DNA from: CAYOZN01 sp964408455
GTDB taxonomy: Bacteria; Planctomycetota; Phycisphaerae; UBA1845; UTPLA1
Direction of reading: 5' to 3'
Length of the DNA stretch: 25,807 bases
Assembly: GCA_964408455.1 (NCBI GenBank)
Contig: CAYOZN010000043.1
Location: 1-25,807, forward strand
The notes under the pieces are model-generated. The model was not told where the DNA came from and ran no database searches. It saw only the letters and a list, made by a program, of their open reading frames with translations. Every line of letters begins with the position of its first letter. Position 1 is the first letter of the stretch. The position numbers were made by a program, and so were the translations under genes. Of the stretch, positions 14,883 to 22,730 are shown in pieces.

Positions 14883-16544
14883 TCATTCTTCCTTGACGCC
14901 CATCGCCAGCGATTTGGCCGCAATTTTTTTGTTGATCGCCGGCTTGCAGTCCATGACCTGCCACGCCGGGAAGCCCAGGGCAAGCCCCAGCGTCTCGCAA
15001 CGGCGGATCAGGCTCGTCTTCCGGTCGATCCACAACTGGGCAGGACGATTGTCGCCGTCGACGCCCTGGATCACGTGGCATTCAACGCCTTCGATCTTCT
15101 GCGTGCCCAGCAGGGCCGCCCCCTTAAGCCGCGTGAGGGGCGAAACCAGTCCGGGATCTTCGAAAAACAGCCCGTGTACCGTGCGGATGTCGAACCCGTG
15201 CGATGAATGCAGTTCGTCGAGAATTGACGCGAGATTGTCGCGAGGATGGATGCCGACCAGCTCCGACGTCCAGCTGCGGACGTCATTGCCGCCGCGCCAC
15301 GCAACGAAGTCGATCCACTCGTCCTCCTGCCCCTTGCGGTGCATCTCAAATCGATACGCGTCCGGCCGTTTGAAGGCCGTCTTGAATTCGACGTGCCCGG
15401 CGTGCCGATCCTGCATGCGATCGATGGCCTTCCATTCGATTACACCGGTGTCGCGATACGATTTGCAGTTGGCGTAGGCCTTGAGTGCCGCCGCCAATAT
15501 CTTGCGCCCCTCCTTCCGGGCAGCGCCGCGACTCTTGCGGGTTCGCTTGATGTCGGCCTGGATGTACCCCTCCGGCGCCTTGGCGCCGTCCTCGAGGACG
15601 TGCGGATTGGTGAATACCAGCTCCCGCCAGCATACCTCGGGGTTGGCTTCCGGCGACAGGTCGTTCGTGACCTCGATCACCAGGTCGGGCACGAGAATGC
15701 CCAATCCGCTCCCCACGCGCGCCCCCAGTTCGCCGATATCCTCCAGCAACACTGACTGCTTGAGCCGCCGCAGCAGCAGCGTGTTGCAATCGATCCAGAA
15801 CGTCACGTCGATCCTCATGCGAGCCTGCTCCGACACGTCGGCATACTGCCCGGCCTGGAGCTCTTTGACCTTTTTCTCCGAGACGCGCGCCGTGATCCGG
15901 TGCACCGGCACGCCGTCGATGTTTTCGTCGGCGCCCAGCTCGAAGTCCGTCAGCGCTTCCAGAAAGGACATCGCCTCCCGGACATTGCCGGTCAGCCGGT
16001 CCCCCATCAGCCAGCAAACCCCCGGAGACACGCCGGCAGCCCCCGTCACGACGCGATCCCATGCGGCCTCCAGGTCGACGCCGCTTTCCTCGAACATCCG
16101 CGAATCCATGGGATTCTCGCCGAGTTCGGCCGCATCATTCCCGCTCGCCCACAGAATGGCCGTCTCGTAATTCTTGTTAAACGGGTACTGGGCGTGAATC
16201 TCGGTGTGCAGATGATCCGGCCGGGCGAACGTCACCCACGAACGCATCGTGATTTCGAAGAAAGGATGCTCCAGCTTGGCGCGTCGCATGCCGGTCTTCG
16301 TCTGGCCGCGCTCGCGGAAAGTCTTCAGCGAGGCATAAGCCTGCTTCATCTCGGCGAACAGGGCGCGGGCCCGTACCTCCCCAGCGGAACTTGGCGCAGA
16401 GCCATCGACGGCCGGCGCGGCCGTGTCACTCGCCACTGTTGGTGTCTCAGTAGCGGCACTGTCGCCGGCCGGTGACGCCGGTTTCTTCGAACAACCCGAA
16501 AGGCCCCACGCCAGCATCAGCGCGACGATCACCCGCATGGACAT
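14883..16544 (-). CDS. Lipoprotein with two LolA-like halves
   Basis: The 553-residue product starts at ATG 16542-16544 behind GGGGAG. The lipobox LSGC (Cys18) follows a short signal sequence, so the protein is a lipoprotein. A Ser/Ala/Pro/Thr-rich linker leads to two similar halves. The first starts near residue 56 (KQAYASLKTFRERGQ, then FARPDHLHTEIHA); the second near 348 (KAYANCKSYRDTGVIEW, then FKRPDAYRFEMHRKG). Both follow the plan of LolA/DUF2092-like outer-membrane lipoprotein-sorting proteins, in which a bent beta sheet forms a hydrophobic cavity. Each half also ends with a segment about a Trp-Ile-Asp residue set (FWIDCNTLLLRRL and LWIDRKTSLIRRC), which supports an internal duplication. 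The cargo is unknown. Family assignment is by pattern only. It has no evident operon partner. Confidence 0.78.
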   Translation of the reverse strand: MSMRVIVALMLAWGLSGCSKKPASPAGDSAATETPTVASDTAAPAVDGSAPSSAGEVRARALFAEMKQAYASLKTFRERGQTKTGMRRAKLEHPFFEITMRSWVTFARPDHLHTEIHAQYPFNKNYETAILWASGNDAAELGENPMDSRMFEESGVDLEAAWDRVVTGAAGVSPGVCWLMGDRLTGNVREAMSFLEALTDFELGADENIDGVPVHRITARVSEKKVKELQAGQYADVSEQARMRIDVTFWIDCNTLLLRRLKQSVLLEDIGELGARVGSGLGILVPDLVIEVTNDLSPEANPEVCWRELVFTNPHVLEDGAKAPEGYIQADIKRTRKSRGAARKEGRKILAAALKAYANCKSYRDTGVIEWKAIDRMQDRHAGHVEFKTAFKRPDAYRFEMHRKGQEDEWIDFVAWRGGNDVRSWTSELVGIHPRDNLASILDELHSSHGFDIRTVHGLFFEDPGLVSPLTRLKGAALLGTQKIEGVECHVIQGVDGDNRPAQLWIDRKTSLIRRCETLGLALGFPAWQVMDCKPAINKKIAAKSLAMGVKEE

Positions 16545-16675
16545 GGCATCATCTCCCCGGCGATGATTTGCCGAAGCGCATGTGTCGGACGTGAGGCTCC
16601 GGCCTTCAGCAGCCGATGACATCTTCCATTGTCCGCCGGCCTTTTTCAATCGGGGCGCGCGACAATTTACCCGCA

Positions 16676-16693
16676 CCGGGAGGACCATCCCGG
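16676..16693. terminator. Possible stem-loop after the ASPIC/UnbV gene
   Basis: CCGGGA (16676-16681), loop GGACCA, TCCCGG (16688-16693) lies 60 nt past the minus-strand stop of the FG-GAP gene and before the next minus-strand gene. The bases that follow on the minus strand are only moderately T-rich. Nothing else was seen in 16545-16752. Confidence 0.3.
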
Positions 16694-16752
16694 CGGCGTA
16701 ACGCGTCCGGCCCCGGCGCGTCGGCGCTCATCAGGCCCTGGGCGGATGCTTG

Positions 16753-18537
16753 CTACCGGCGCGGCTTCAGGGCGAACTGCCGGTTTTTTGAAGGATCGCG
16801 ATGGATGATGAGATGGCTCTCCAGCGGCACGTCCGACGTCTGCCACGTCTGACCGTCGGGCCACGTGATGCGAAGCGTCCGCGGCCCCTCCGCAGCGCCG
16901 GCGGGCACGCCGAAATAGGCATGCGGGGCGTCGGCCGACTGGTAACTGCCGCCGCCGGTGATCCAGCGCCGCTGAATGCCCTCCGGCGTTTCCAGTTCCA
17001 CGCGCGCGCCATAGGCCCGCCCATTCGGGCCTTCCTGCCGCAGTTCGACAACCAGCGCCTTGTTGGCCGCCGACGTATTGCGAAGAACGTGCACCGGGCC
17101 GTTCAGTGTCGTCATGACGACATCGGCGTCGCCGTCGCCGTCGATGTCGCCGCAGGCAATCGAGCGAGCAGCATACTTCCGACGGAAGGCCGCATCGTCG
17201 GGCGCCGCCCGTCGGAAGCGGCGCCCGTCGCGCTCCATCAGCACAATGGGCTGCTCGTACGCCGAGTCGATGTTGTGGGTGGCCGCCTCCGGATAGACGT
17301 GACCGCTGGCGATGAACAGGTCCTCGTCCCCATCGCAGTCGAAGTCGTACAGGCCGCAGCCCCACGACAGGAAAGGTCGGCTGATCGAGGCGAGGCCGAA
17401 TTGACTGGTCCGATCGTCGAAGAAGCCGTCGCCCAGGTTCAGATGGAGCGTGTTGGTGTCGCTGGAAAAATTGGTGGAGAACAGATCGGCCGCCCCGTTG
17501 CCATCCACGTCGCCCAATGCAATGCCCATGGTGGCCTGCGTCGTGCCTTCGTAATTGGCCGCGACGCCCGCGACGACGCCGACTTCTTCAAACTTGCGAT
17601 CACCAGCGTTGCGGAAGAGATAGTTTTCAGTCGAGTCATTCCCGACAAAGATGTCCAAACGGCCATCCCGATCGTAATCGAACATGCGTACGCCCAGGCC
17701 GTATCCCTGTGTCTTTTCAACGATGCCGGCCTTACGCGTGATGTCGCGGAACTTGCCGCCGCCGGTGTTCTCGTAGAGCACGTCGTGCTCCGACGTCAGT
17801 CCCGAGGGCCCCGCCATGACAGGCACGCCCTTAAACATCTTGCCGGTGCGATCGGGCGGGTTCGCAGTGTCGAACACCAGGTAATTGACGACGTACAGGT
17901 CCAGATCGCCATCGCCATCAATATCACCGAATGCGGCGCTCGTGCTCCATCGCGGATCGCCAAGCCCCGCAGGCGTCGTGGCATCGACAAACCGCCGTCC
18001 GCCGCCGTCCGCCGCCGCGTTGAGCAGCAGCACATCCGGGCCATAGCAGCTGACGTACAGATCATCCCAGCCGTCGCCGTCGGCGTCGCCGACCGCGACG
18101 CCCGTGGCCCAGCCGCCCACGGCCCCGATGCCGGCCGGGGCGCTCACATCCTCGAACGTGCCATCCCCTCGATTGGCGTACAGCCGGCAACCGGCGCCTT
18201 TCCCCGGCGTCTCCCACGTGGCACCGTTGGCGAAGAACAGGTCCAGATCGCCGTCGCGATCGTAGTCGATCATCGCCACGCCGCCGCCGTTCACTTCCAG
18301 GATCTCGCGCGACGGCGTGCGGCCGCAGGTCATGCGAAAAGAAATGCCGCTCGCCGCCGTCGCATCGGTGAAGCTCAGTGGCGTCTCCTCGCCCGCGAGG
18401 ACGGGCACAGCGCACCACGCACAGAGCACCGCGCAGCCGGCGGCAACTCGCGCGACCCGCGAGTCTGCATGCCTGCCGCCGCCCATTGCAAACGACGCCG
18501 GATTCGTCAAAGTCGCCATCGTGCCGTGTGTATGCAT
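16753..18537 (-). CDS. ASPIC/UnbV (CRTAC1-type) FG-GAP beta-propeller exported protein
   Basis: This 594-residue protein has seven FG-GAP/VCBS-like repeats, each with an acidic calcium loop (for example DYDRDGDLDLF, DIDGDGDLDLY, DVDGNGAADLF, DFDCDGDEDLF, DIDGDGDADVV), which should form a seven-bladed propeller. The C-terminal 90 residues are an ASPIC/UnbV domain (GARVELETPEG, GGGSYQSADAPHAYFGVP, ITWPDG). A signal segment ending VPVLAGEE lies at about residues 20-51. The ATG at 18537 is chosen for GGAAG upstream; ATG 18486 would give a normal 34-residue signal peptide and is a good alternative. It lies 29 nt downstream of a TPR lipoprotein, a pairing I recall as common in planctomycetes, so the two are probably co-transcribed. 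The ligand is unknown; calcium-dependent adhesion or carbohydrate binding is a guess. Confidence 0.92.
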   Translation of the reverse strand: MHTHGTMATLTNPASFAMGGGRHADSRVARVAAGCAVLCAWCAVPVLAGEETPLSFTDATAASGISFRMTCGRTPSREILEVNGGGVAMIDYDRDGDLDLFFANGATWETPGKGAGCRLYANRGDGTFEDVSAPAGIGAVGGWATGVAVGDADGDGWDDLYVSCYGPDVLLLNAAADGGGRRFVDATTPAGLGDPRWSTSAAFGDIDGDGDLDLYVVNYLVFDTANPPDRTGKMFKGVPVMAGPSGLTSEHDVLYENTGGGKFRDITRKAGIVEKTQGYGLGVRMFDYDRDGRLDIFVGNDSTENYLFRNAGDRKFEEVGVVAGVAANYEGTTQATMGIALGDVDGNGAADLFSTNFSSDTNTLHLNLGDGFFDDRTSQFGLASISRPFLSWGCGLYDFDCDGDEDLFIASGHVYPEAATHNIDSAYEQPIVLMERDGRRFRRAAPDDAAFRRKYAARSIACGDIDGDGDADVVMTTLNGPVHVLRNTSAANKALVVELRQEGPNGRAYGARVELETPEGIQRRWITGGGSYQSADAPHAYFGVPAGAAEGPRTLRITWPDGQTWQTSDVPLESHLIIHRDPSKNRQFALKPRR

Positions 18538-18566
18538 GTAAAAATCGCTTCCGGAGATGGGGCGTC

Positions 18567-19499
18567 TCAGTCGCCGTCGTAGCGCCGCGGCCCCATCGTG
18601 CCCGACTGGCCGCTGGGCCGCACGCGCTCGCGCACCACTTCGTGCATCCGCCGGGCCTCTTCGGCGCCGGCCGCATCGCCGAGCCGCTGACGCACGCGTG
18701 AAAGCTTGAACCATGCCGCATAGGCGTCGGGCCGAAGCTGAAGCGCCTTTTCGAGTTCCTCGCGCGCCTGCGGCAGTTCCCCCGTGCGCACCAGCACGTC
18801 CGCCAGCCGGGCGCGGGCCTTGCCTTCCACCTGGGCGTCCTTTTCGGCGGCCGCGATGCGTATGGCGGTTTCAAAGCGCGTGCGTGCCGCGTCGATGGCA
18901 TCGCGGTCATACGCGATCAGGCCCAGGGCAAAGTGTGCGTCGGAATAGTTCGGATTGACGGTGCGAAGATAGGCGTCGAATCGCTGGTGTGATTCGTCCA
19001 ACTCGCCCAGGTAATAGAGGCACCAGCCCAGAAACGGCAGCACCGCGGTCTCGCCGGGATCCAGCCGAAGCGCTTTCTCGAAATAGGGCCTCGCTTCGCT
19101 GTAGCGGCCATCCTTGTGGAAGGCCACGGCATATATCAGGTTGGCACGCGGCCAGTCGTCATATGTCTTGAGGATCGGCTCCAGCCGGGCGCGCGCCTCG
19201 TCATAGCGCTTCGTCTCGATCAGGCGAAGGCAGACCGTCAATTCGCCGGCGGGCGGCGGGGGTCGAACGGCGGGTGAAGTCGTTGACAAGGCCGTCGTGA
19301 CGCCACCAGCCGGTGGCGATTTGGCCGTCGCGGCCACTGGCGCCACCGGTGCAGGTGTGCCCGATTGTCCACCGGGCTGACCGGATGAAGGAGATCGGTC
19401 GCATGCGCCAAGCGCGTGCAGAAACGCGCCCAACAGGCATGGCATCATTCGTCCAAAGCGGTGTATTGAGCGGGATGATTGCGTCTGCCGATGGCGCAT
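18567..19499 (-). CDS. TPR lipoprotein, partner of the ASPIC/UnbV protein
   Basis: The 310-residue product starts at ATG 19497-19499, giving a basic n-region and a lipobox LGAC with Cys33. A Gly/Pro/Ala/Thr-rich linker (about residues 34-80) is followed by six or so TPR units to about residue 290 (YDEARARLEPIL, YSEARPYFEKALRLDP, DAARTRFETAIRIA, LPQAREELEKALQLRPD). TPRs scaffold protein complexes, here on the outer side of a membrane. There is no Shine-Dalgarno site, but a -10-like TATCAT ends 6 nt before the ATG, so the message may be leaderless. ATG 19448 inside the signal peptide is an alternative. The stop is 29 nt before the ASPIC/UnbV start, which argues for an operon. Confidence 0.88.
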   Translation of the reverse strand: MRHRQTQSSRSIHRFGRMMPCLLGAFLHALGACDRSPSSGQPGGQSGTPAPVAPVAATAKSPPAGGVTTALSTTSPAVRPPPPAGELTVCLRLIETKRYDEARARLEPILKTYDDWPRANLIYAVAFHKDGRYSEARPYFEKALRLDPGETAVLPFLGWCLYYLGELDESHQRFDAYLRTVNPNYSDAHFALGLIAYDRDAIDAARTRFETAIRIAAAEKDAQVEGKARARLADVLVRTGELPQAREELEKALQLRPDAYAAWFKLSRVRQRLGDAAGAEEARRMHEVVRERVRPSGQSGTMGPRRYDGD

Positions 19500-19505
19500 C
19501 GCCCC

Positions 19506-19511
19506 ATGATA
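19506..19511 (-). promoter_or_regulatory. TATCAT -10-like element next to the TPR lipoprotein start
   Basis: TATCAT (5/6 to consensus) on the minus strand ends 6 nt before the ATG. A weak TTGCAT lies 16 nt further upstream. Together they would give a leaderless transcript. Nothing else was seen in 19500-19612. Confidence 0.35.
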
Positions 19512-19612
19512 GCGCCGCGCGCCGCACATGCAAAATCGGGCGGCATGGACGCGCCGGCCCGCGCGTGTGCCGGACGACAGGGCGCGGCGATGCGGGTGAT
19601 TCCGTGCCGAAC

Positions 19613-21445
19613 TCAGTTGCGGCTTAACAGCTCAAGGATGTACGCGTTACCGGCGCCCGTCGGTTGACCGTCCAGTGTCAGAGCGACGAACGCCGCGACG
19701 TCCGCCAGGTCCACCGCGCAATCGGCGTTGACATCGGCCGACAGGATGTCCGAATCCGGATAGGCCAGTGCGAATGCCGCGGGATCGAGCAAGGCCAGCG
19801 TGAACCCGTCAATATCGCGGCCGTCGCGCAGGCCGTCGCCGTTCATGTCGCCGCGAGCGGCCGATGCGGTCAGAACCGTCACCCGGACCTTCATGGAAGA
19901 TGGCGAACCGGGCGGGTCAAACTGCACGGCTTCCTCGACGCAGGCGCCGCCGCGATTGATCGAACCGCCTGCATAGACCGTATCCGACGTATCCAGGATC
20001 TCCAGCAGGTAGTCATCCGGTCCGTTCAACACGACGGACAGGAATGCGTTCACCGCGAAGCCGGAGATGGTGTAGACATCGGCCTCGCCCTCCGCCGCCG
20101 CGCCCAGCACGGCGTGGGCGCCGCTGCCGTACACGCCGGGGATGTTCCCGCCGGTCAGTGCTTCTTCGTGATGCTGGATGGACGGCACGTTTTCGAACAG
20201 GTGATCGTTGGCATTGCCGCCCAGAAAGATGTCGACGTCGCCGTCGCCGTTGGTGTCGAACAGGCCCGCGTGCCAGCCGGCGTGTGTAAACCCGGTGGGG
20301 AACGCGCTTGCCGGCGTCCAGTCAACGAATGAGACGACGCCGTTGACCGAGGTATTCCGGAAGATACCGGGGCGATTCGTCGTGCCGACGACAACATCCA
20401 CTCGTCCATCGTCGTTCAAATCTTCCACTGCGATCTTGCGGCCGGTGCTGGTCAATCCGTAGGGCGGCGGCGGCACCTCGGTGAACTGGGCGATGCCGGC
20501 GGCGGTGTTGCCGGCGTTGACCATGATCGCATCGCCCGTCGTTCCGTTCTTGTTGGTCCAGTAGAAGTCGTTGCGTCCGTCGTTGTTGAAGTCGCCCGCT
20601 TCCATCGCGCCGTCGCTGCTGGGGTCGCTGAGCGTCTGTACACCGGCCATGCCGGTAGGCCCATAGCGGTAATCGGCCATGCCATCGTCGCCTTCGCCGT
20701 TCTTGTCGTTGTAATAGACAAGGTGAGCCGTATGGTTGCTGATCAGTAGATCGAGCTTCCCATCGCCGTTCATGTCGCCAGTGCCCACGTCGATCGTATA
20801 GGTGCTGTCGGTCGGCAGGCGCGTGCCGGGCGTGAAGATCGAAAACGTACCGCTGCCGTTGTTTATAAACAGCGTATCCTGCGAGGGGCTGGGATAGTTG
20901 CCCGAGTAAATGTCGTAGTCGCCATCGTTATCCAGGTCGGCCGAAATGCCGCCGCACGAAGCCTGGAACGACAGATCGAATTGCTGGAAGTGGCTGAAGA
21001 CCCCGTTGGGGTGCTGGTTCCAGTAAATCTTGATGGGACCGCCCCCGGCCAGGTCATCGTTGACGACGCACAAGTCCAGCCAGTTGTCGCCGTTGTAATC
21101 GCGAAAGAACAGGTGGCGCGACAAATCGAGGGTGCTGAAGCCGGCGATGACGGGCGAGCCGCTGACCTCCTGCATGACGCCGTTGTCATTGCGGTACAGT
21201 TTGTTTCGGCGCATGCCAAAAACACCGCCGGCCGCCGCCATGGCCGCATCCAGATCACCGTCCTTGTCGAAGTCGCCGAACTCCACCTCCTTGACGTTGG
21301 TCGCCTGTTCCGCCACCGTCTGGACGACGCGCGTCGACGTCTGGTTCTGGAAATTGAGTGTATTCCGAAAGGCATCGGCCTGTGCAACCGACGCTGCCGC
21401 GGCAATAACGACATTTGATACGATTAATGCGCGCAACATGCTCAT
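19613..21445 (-). CDS. Secreted FG-GAP/VCBS repeat protein with a C-terminal dockerin
   Basis: The 610-residue product starts at ATG 21443-21445 behind GAGG. A signal peptide (ending ASVAQADA) leads to about seven FG-GAP repeats with calcium loops, such as DFDKDGDLDAA, DYNGDNWLDLC, DLDNDGDYDIY, DMNGDGKLDLL, DFNNDGRNDFY, DLNDDGRVDVV and DTNGDGDVDIF, forming a propeller of about 400 residues. A smaller beta domain follows (VYTISGFAVNAFLSVVLNGPDD, like a pre-peptidase C-terminal domain). The end is a dockerin: DMNGDGLRDGRD and DVNADCAVDLAD, where Cys replaces Gly in the second loop. Unlike the neighbouring ASPIC/UnbV protein it has no ASPIC domain. A promoter and a structured leader are visible upstream. 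The dockerin suggests attachment to a cohesin-bearing surface. Confidence 0.9.
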   Translation of the reverse strand: MSMLRALIVSNVVIAAAASVAQADAFRNTLNFQNQTSTRVVQTVAEQATNVKEVEFGDFDKDGDLDAAMAAAGGVFGMRRNKLYRNDNGVMQEVSGSPVIAGFSTLDLSRHLFFRDYNGDNWLDLCVVNDDLAGGGPIKIYWNQHPNGVFSHFQQFDLSFQASCGGISADLDNDGDYDIYSGNYPSPSQDTLFINNGSGTFSIFTPGTRLPTDSTYTIDVGTGDMNGDGKLDLLISNHTAHLVYYNDKNGEGDDGMADYRYGPTGMAGVQTLSDPSSDGAMEAGDFNNDGRNDFYWTNKNGTTGDAIMVNAGNTAAGIAQFTEVPPPPYGLTSTGRKIAVEDLNDDGRVDVVVGTTNRPGIFRNTSVNGVVSFVDWTPASAFPTGFTHAGWHAGLFDTNGDGDVDIFLGGNANDHLFENVPSIQHHEEALTGGNIPGVYGSGAHAVLGAAAEGEADVYTISGFAVNAFLSVVLNGPDDYLLEILDTSDTVYAGGSINRGGACVEEAVQFDPPGSPSSMKVRVTVLTASAARGDMNGDGLRDGRDIDGFTLALLDPAAFALAYPDSDILSADVNADCAVDLADVAAFVALTLDGQPTGAGNAYILELLSRN

Positions 21446-21495
21446 CGAAATGTTCCCTCTTTCAGCTTCCCTGTCGGACAATCGCGTACCGGCAT

Positions 21496-21565
21496 GTCGG
21501 CCCGGCGAAAGGGCCGACCGGAGAGTAAGACGAGAAATGCGCACGCGCTGACGCAATACTCTCCG
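21496..21565 (-). promoter_or_regulatory. Structured leader of the FG-GAP/dockerin gene
   Basis: Two adjacent perfect inverted repeats lie in the predicted 5' leader: GTCGGCCC/GGGCCGAC with loop GGCGAAA (21496-21518), and CGGAGAGTA/TACTCTCCG (21519-21527 with 21557-21565). No known riboswitch was recognised. Confidence 0.45.
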
Positions 21566-21585
21566 TTGATGGCTCGCTGGGGGCT

Positions 21586-21614
21586 ATTTAACGCTGCCGC
21601 GGCAGTCGTTTCAA
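21586..21614 (-). promoter_or_regulatory. Promoter with a 12-bp palindrome in its spacer
   Basis: On the minus strand TTGAAA (21609-21614), 17 nt, TTAAAT (21586-21591). Inside the spacer lies the perfect palindrome CTGCCGCGGCAG (21594-21605), placed where a repressor would block RNA polymerase. The predicted start is near 21579, leaving a leader of about 135 nt. Confidence 0.5.
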
Positions 21615-21650
21615 GAAGATATTCACCGATTGAAGGACCGGGAGAAACCC

Positions 21651-22037
21651 ATGTCTCAGAGTAAGCGAATTGCGGTCATCGGCGCCTCAGCGGCGCGCAA
21701 CAAGTTCAGCAACAAGTGCATACGTGCCTATCGGCACCGCGGCTGGGAGGTCTTTCCGGTCAATCCCAAAGGGGGTGAAATCGAAGGCCTGCGGGCCTAT
21801 CCCGACGTCGCGGAAGTACCCGAATGGCTGGATCGCGTCACCATTTACTTGCCGCCCGAGCTGGGCATCAAGACGTTGCCCTCGATCGCCAGGGTGCAAC
21901 CGGGCGATTTCATGATCAATCCCGGCGCCGAAAGCGAAGAGCTGGTCACCGAAGCGAAACGGCTCGGGCTCAACACCGTGCTGGCGTGCAGCATCGTGGA
22001 CATCGGTCTCTCGCCGTCGATGTTTCCCGACACATGA
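21651..22037 (+). CDS. CoA-binding domain protein (YccU type)
   Basis: The 128-residue product is a single Rossmann-like CoA-binding domain of the kind found in succinyl-CoA synthetase alpha chains and in small stand-alone proteins such as YccU. Signature stretches are IAVIGASAARNKFSNKCIR, GWEVFPVNPKGGEIEG, YPDVAEVPE, VTIYLPPE and FMINPGAESEEL. Family members bind CoA, but their physiological role is unclear. The ATG at 21651 is preceded by GGGAGAAACCC, an excellent ribosome site, and is preferred over the upstream in-frame ATG at 21630. It is divergent from the FG-GAP/dockerin gene and shares the 205-nt intergenic region with its promoter. The C-terminus is slightly short for the family but shows no sign of truncation. 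Confidence 0.9.
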   Translation: MSQSKRIAVIGASAARNKFSNKCIRAYRHRGWEVFPVNPKGGEIEGLRAYPDVAEVPEWLDRVTIYLPPELGIKTLPSIARVQPGDFMINPGAESEELVTEAKRLGLNTVLACSIVDIGLSPSMFPDT

Positions 22038-22148
22038 TACATGGCGGCGAAGCAATAAAGACGGGCCTGCGTCAGGAGGGACTCGCGCGAAACCACTGCG
22101 ACTGGGCAGCAGCGCTAAATACAAGCTCGCGACATCCGCCGCGACGTG

Positions 22149-22730
22149 CTAAGTCTTGCGCTGCCGGTACAGATTCCTGTCGATCACCTCAATCATCGCG
22201 GCGGTATTCAGCTTGCCGCCCAGGAATTCATTGATGGCGGGCACGATGGTTGCGTCGCCCGTGACCATCGCGTTGTAATCCACTTCGAGCAGGTCGACCT
22301 CCGGCCGCGCGGCCATTTTCTTCAGTACGCCGTCCACGTGGATGGCCAGCATGCGACCCATCTCCGCGTCGCTGGGGCCGGCGTCGCTGTGGGTGCCGCG
22401 GCGGATCATCATCTGCCGCTGCGATGCGAGTATCTCATCCATGTTGCGGCGCATGAATAGAATGCGATAGCGAAAGCCCGGCGGAAGATCGAGCAGCAGT
22501 TGCGAAATCATCTTGACGGCCCGCCCGCGCCCTTCGGCGAGCCAGCTCGTGTCCTCCTTGACCTTCTTCACGCGCTCGAACTCGTAGTATCCCTTCGGAT
22601 TGTCCTCGTCGGCGGTGCGGATCCCATCCGCCAGCGGGGGAATCCCACCGGCCTCCAGCATGGCCATCATCATGGATGTTCCACTGCGGGGCAGGCCCGA
22701 TACGATTGTGACGGTCTCGCCGATGTTCAT
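22149..22730 (-). CDS. Small sulfotransferase-family protein
   Basis: Sulfotransferases move sulfate from PAPS to hydroxyl or amino groups. The 193-residue product carries the 5'-phosphosulfate-binding loop at its N-terminus (SGLPRSGTSMMMAML, about residues 9-23) and the 3'-phosphate-binding motif further on (MRRNMDEILASQ, about 95-106). Both core motifs are therefore present. It is shorter than typical family members (about 250-300 residues), with a reduced middle and C-terminal part. The ATG at 22728-22730 has GGAG 5 nt upstream. Its start overlaps by ATGA the stop of a weak upstream open frame (22727-23134). The substrate is unknown. It converges on the CoA-binding gene 111 nt away, a gap with no recognised feature. 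Confidence 0.82.
   Translation of the reverse strand: MNIGETVTIVSGLPRSGTSMMMAMLEAGGIPPLADGIRTADEDNPKGYYEFERVKKVKEDTSWLAEGRGRAVKMISQLLLDLPPGFRYRILFMRRNMDEILASQRQMMIRRGTHSDAGPSDAEMGRMLAIHVDGVLKKMAARPEVDLLEVDYNAMVTGDATIVPAINEFLGGKLNTAAMIEVIDRNLYRQRKT

Noticed and set aside
16631..16648. CCGGCC followed by five T as a terminator
   Set aside because: No convincing stem pairs upstream of the T-run and no plus-strand gene ends there.
16801..18582. 593-codon open frame antisense to the ASPIC/UnbV gene
   Set aside because: It mirrors the repeated calcium loops of the real gene; no ribosome site or family motif.
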